A DNA stretch of 16,656 nt from an uncultured Oscillospiraceae bacterium (GTDB lineage Bacteria > Bacillota > Clostridia > Oscillospirales > Oscillospiraceae). The stretch spans positions 1 to 16,656 of the forward strand of contig CAJOCV010000020.1 of the NCBI GenBank assembly GCA_905233785.1, written 5' to 3'. The notes below the pieces were generated by a model. It had not been told where the DNA came from. It saw nothing but the letters and a program-made list of their open reading frames with translations, and searched no databases. Positions 14,833 through 16,656 of the stretch are shown in pieces (the stretch's first letter is position 1; each line of letters opens with the position of its first letter). The translations under genes were made by a program, and so were the position numbers.

Positions 14833-14857
14833 ATATTTGAAAGTAAATTTCAAATAT
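14833..14857. promoter_or_regulatory. RpiR-type operator candidate upstream of the nan promoter
   Basis: ATATTTGAAA and TTTCAAATAT are perfect 10-bp inverted arms around GTAAA, containing the TGAAA-N-TTTCA pattern known for operators of several RpiR-family regulators. It is three bases upstream of the -35 box, and an RpiR-family gene lies about 450 bases away, which makes that protein the likely binder. Whether binding represses or activates cannot be told; the position just upstream of the -35 allows either. Confidence 0.65.
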
Positions 14858-14885
14858 TTGCTGCCAAGAAAATAAATTTTACACT

Positions 14886-14968
14886 TTTCACATTTTTGAA
14901 GTTTCCTCTTTGTGAAAAATGACGAAAAAACCCGAAGGCTCCCCCGTCATTTTTCTGAAAATGTGAAA
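14886..14968. repeat. Nested inverted repeats upstream of the nan promoter
   Basis: An outer pair TTTCACATTTT (14886-14896) and AAAATGTGAAA (14958-14968), perfect over 11 bp, encloses an inner perfect 11-bp pair GAAAAATGACG (14914-14924) and CGTCATTTTTC (14945-14955). The inner loop is 20 bases and contains a short T-run on the minus strand. It may end transcription coming from rpiR, or add regulator sites; no function is proven. Confidence 0.5.
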
Positions 14969-14989
14969 TTTTAGTACCTGTTCAGTCTT

Positions 14990-15245
14990 GCGTGGCTTTG
15001 GGGGAGTTCAGAGGGGCACTCCCCTCTGATTTGCCGCCTCGGAAGGCGGCAAACAAAATCAAATCTGTTTTTTCCGGGGGCAAGTGTGCGAGCGTTCCCC
15101 CGCCGCGAGTGCGCGCAGCGGGGTGCATCCCCTCTAACGATTTAGTCCCGGAACGGGACTGAATCGTTACTTTCAAGCGTCCCAAGCGGAACGCCCGGGG
15201 ATCGCTTTTCGTCCGCGCAGCGGCGGGAGCGAGACGATCCCAAAA
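14990..15245. repeat. Palindrome-rich intergenic repeat-like element
   Basis: A chain of stem-loops fills this gap: a 9-bp stem TCAGAGGGG/CCCCTCTGA (15008-15029), an adjacent 10-bp stem TTTGCCGCCT/AGGCGGCAAA with loop CGGA (15030-15053), CCCCGC/GCGGGG (15098-15123), a 16-bp stem TAACGATTTAGTCCCG with one G-T pair (15135-15169), and GGGATCG/CGATCCC (15198-15241). A minus-strand frame runs through it but has no ribosome site and its composition follows the palindromes, so it is not called a gene. Copies elsewhere in the genome are expected but not testable here. Confidence 0.6.
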
Positions 15246-15302
15246 CGAAGCATGGCACAAATCCGGCCGGAAAGATTCCTGGCGGTCTATGGAAGAATCG
15301 TA

Positions 15303-16157
15303 TTACAAGTGCTTTTCCGCCAGGGCTTCGGCGACACGGGCGCGGTTTTCCCGGCAGCGCTCAAGATCGCGGCGGCAGTAGTCGGAAAAGAGCACGTCCA
15401 TGAGAAAAAGCTGCGCGACCTTGGCGGGGACGGAGCTTAAATGCAGCGGCCCCTCGTTCGAGCCGCAGGCGAGCACCACGTCGGCCAGCGCTGCTCCCGG
15501 CGAGCGGGGAAAGCGCGTGACGAGCACGATCCTCGCGCCGCGCGCGTGCGCGATGCGCAGGGTCTCCGCCATGTCCTTTGTCGCGCCGGAGTAGGAGAAA
15601 AAGAGCAGCGCATCCTCCCGCTCGAGGTTTGCCGCGGCGATTACCTGGCTGTGCGAATCACTCACCGGGAAGAACTTCCCGCACACGGTGGAAAACAGAT
15701 GCGCGCATTCCGCCGCCATCAGCATGGAGCCGCCCTGACCCATGCACAGCACCTTGCCCGCCCGCTCCAGAAGCGCGGAGGCCGCGCGGATTTTTTCCGG
15801 CTCGATGCGTTCGAGCGTCTGGGCGAGGGCGGCCACATCTGCGGAATAGAGCTTGCGGCTCATGTCCTCCAGACTGTCGCTCTCCTGCACCTGCCCGGTC
15901 ATCAGCTCGTGATCCCGCCGTCCCAAGGCGGCGGCGTTGGCGATGGCGAGCTTGAAGGCGCTGTAGCCCTTGTAGCCCAGGCGGCGGCAGAAGCGGGAGA
16001 CCGTGGCCTCCGCCACGCCGCTTGCCTCCGCCAGCTCGGCAATGGACAGATACTGCGTCTCGTCATGGTGCTGCATGACGTAATCGGCCGTTTTTTTCTC
16101 CGCAGCAGTCAGATCGTAATAGCCCCGGCTGATGGTATCAAACACGTTCTCAGCCAT
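15303..16157 (-). CDS. RpiR-family transcriptional regulator (HTH-SIS), probable nan regulator
   Basis: A 284-residue regulator. The N-terminal helix-turn-helix spans about residues 1-75 (LTAAEKKTADYVMQHH, then SIAELAEASGVAEATVSRF), and a SIS sugar-phosphate-binding domain follows at about 120-260 (GKVLCMGQGGSMLMAAECAH; FFSYSGATKDMAETLRIA). RpiR proteins sense phosphosugars; here the likely ligands are ManNAc-, GlcNAc- or GlcN-phosphates. I chose the ATG at 16157: GAGGG lies seven bases before it, and the resulting MAENVFDTIS start fits the family. An ATG at 16163 and one at 16190 also exist; the latter would overlap the epimerase gene by 23 bases. It lies downstream of the epimerase gene and probably shares its transcript. 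The palindrome at 14833-14857 is its likely target. Confidence 0.9.
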   Translation of the reverse strand: MAENVFDTISRGYYDLTAAEKKTADYVMQHHDETQYLSIAELAEASGVAEATVSRFCRRLGYKGYSAFKLAIANAAALGRRDHELMTGQVQESDSLEDMSRKLYSADVAALAQTLERIEPEKIRAASALLERAGKVLCMGQGGSMLMAAECAHLFSTVCGKFFPVSDSHSQVIAAANLEREDALLFFSYSGATKDMAETLRIAHARGARIVLVTRFPRSPGAALADVVLACGSNEGPLHLSSVPAKVAQLFLMDVLFSDYCRRDLERCRENRARVAEALAEKHL

Positions 16158-16167
16158 GGCCATGCCC

Positions 16168-16656
16168 TCACGCGCCCAAAAGCTCGCCAAGCATCTGATC
16201 CACCATGCTCAGCATGCGCGGCAGGTGGAAGGGACCCTTAAAGGTTGAGCCCTTGCAGGCCGGTTCCGTGGGCTTGCCGTCGCGGCGCAGATATCCGTAC
16301 CATTCCCCGAAGGCGGGGTCGGAGAAGTGCTCCCGGCAGTAATCCAGCGTTTTGTAAAACCAATCGAGGTATTCCTCCTTGCCCGTGTCACGGTAGAGCA
16401 TCAGCGAGGAGATCAGGATCTCGTCGTGCGGCCACCAGAGCTTCATGTCGTGCTCATAGGCCTCGGGCGGACGGCCAAGGCAGTCGATAAAGTACAGCAG
16501 GCCGCCGTATTCCTTGTCCCAGCCGGCGTTGATCGCGCGGTTGAAGATCGTCTCGGCCTTCGCGACAAGCGCCTTGTCGCCTGTACGCTTCGCGTGCTCG
16601 AGCAGGAACCACACGCCCTCAATGTCATGGCCGGGGTTTACGATGCGCCCTTCGGT
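16168..16656 (-). CDS. N-acylglucosamine 2-epimerase (AGE) family, C-terminal part
   Basis: The frame runs without a stop to the right window edge, so the start is missing. The 162 residues present are about the last 40% of an AGE protein (usually near 400). Signatures: NPGHDIEGVWFLLEHA at the window edge, KEYGGLLYFID, KLWWPHDE, and near the end GEWYGYLRRDGKP with KGPFHLPRML. These include the usual alpha/alpha-barrel active-site histidines (H10 in NPGH, the WWPH His and the FHLPR His). It should interconvert ManNAc and GlcNAc, the link between NanA and the kinase/NagA end of the pathway. A cellobiose 2-epimerase is the main alternative, but context favours ManNAc. It ends ten bases before the rpiR start. 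Confidence 0.92.
   Translation of the reverse strand, partial: TEGRIVNPGHDIEGVWFLLEHAKRTGDKALVAKAETIFNRAINAGWDKEYGGLLYFIDCLGRPPEAYEHDMKLWWPHDEILISSLMLYRDTGKEEYLDWFYKTLDYCREHFSDPAFGEWYGYLRRDGKPTEPACKGSTFKGPFHLPRMLSMVDQMLGELLGA

Noticed and set aside
13425..14840. 471-codon plus-strand open frame opposite the binding-protein gene
   Set aside because: It is a shadow of a well-supported gene in GC-rich DNA, with a low-complexity Gly/Val/Ala-rich translation and no ribosome site.
14931..14945. Short CC-TTCG-GG stem with T-run as an intrinsic terminator of rpiR
   Set aside because: The stem has only two solid base pairs before a mismatch, so it is not convincing alone.
14982..15260. 92-codon minus-strand open frame in the palindrome cluster
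   Set aside because: It is generated by the palindromic sequence, has no ribosome site and lies between two operon parts.

Overview
The window looks like a chromosomal segment of a GC-rich, anaerobic, probably gut-associated member of the Clostridia. The main evidence is a SCIFF (ranthipeptide) precursor with its radical SAM maturase, a pair nearly confined to Clostridia. Strong AGGAGG-type ribosome sites, sigma-A-type promoters, Clostridia-style c-di-GMP proteins and a CUT1 ABC sialic-acid locus agree with this. The species cannot be named from the sequence. No rRNA, tRNA, CRISPR array or phage gene was found.

Left third (1-4000, plus strand): a long leader with a good promoter (110-138) precedes two membrane c-di-GMP proteins. 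The first is an extracytoplasmic solute-sensor/degenerate-GGDEF/EAL protein predicted to degrade c-di-GMP. The second is a membrane diguanylate cyclase with an intact GGDEF motif and RxxD inhibitory site. They have opposite predicted activities and are probably co-transcribed.

Middle (4000-7500, plus strand): a SCIFF precursor with its own promoter is followed by its maturase and by an Orn/Lys/Arg-type PLP decarboxylase whose GTG start overlaps the maturase stop (GTGA). A 161-bp palindromic MITE-like element begins right after the precursor stop codon, so precursor and maturase are separated by the element and by a 13-bp hairpin. Then comes an unrecognised 40-codon gene with a near-consensus promoter and ribosome site, closed by a 19-bp perfect stem-loop.

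Right half (7574-16656, minus strand): a sialic-acid utilisation locus. In transcription order: AGE-type epimerase (partial, runs off the right edge), RpiR-family regulator, a 567-bp intergenic region with a near-perfect promoter, a TGAAA/TTTCA operator-like palindrome and a cluster of stem-loops, then solute-binding protein, two permeases, YhcH/NanQ, NanA, an internal terminator-like hairpin, a ROK-like sugar kinase and NagA. Inferred route: Neu5Ac uptake, cleavage by NanA to ManNAc plus pyruvate, epimerisation of ManNAc to GlcNAc by AGE, phosphorylation by the kinase, and deacetylation by NagA to GlcN-6-P. The transporter ATPase, NagB and a sialidase are not in the window.

Most of the long open frames opposite these genes are shadows of GC-rich coding sequence and were left out.
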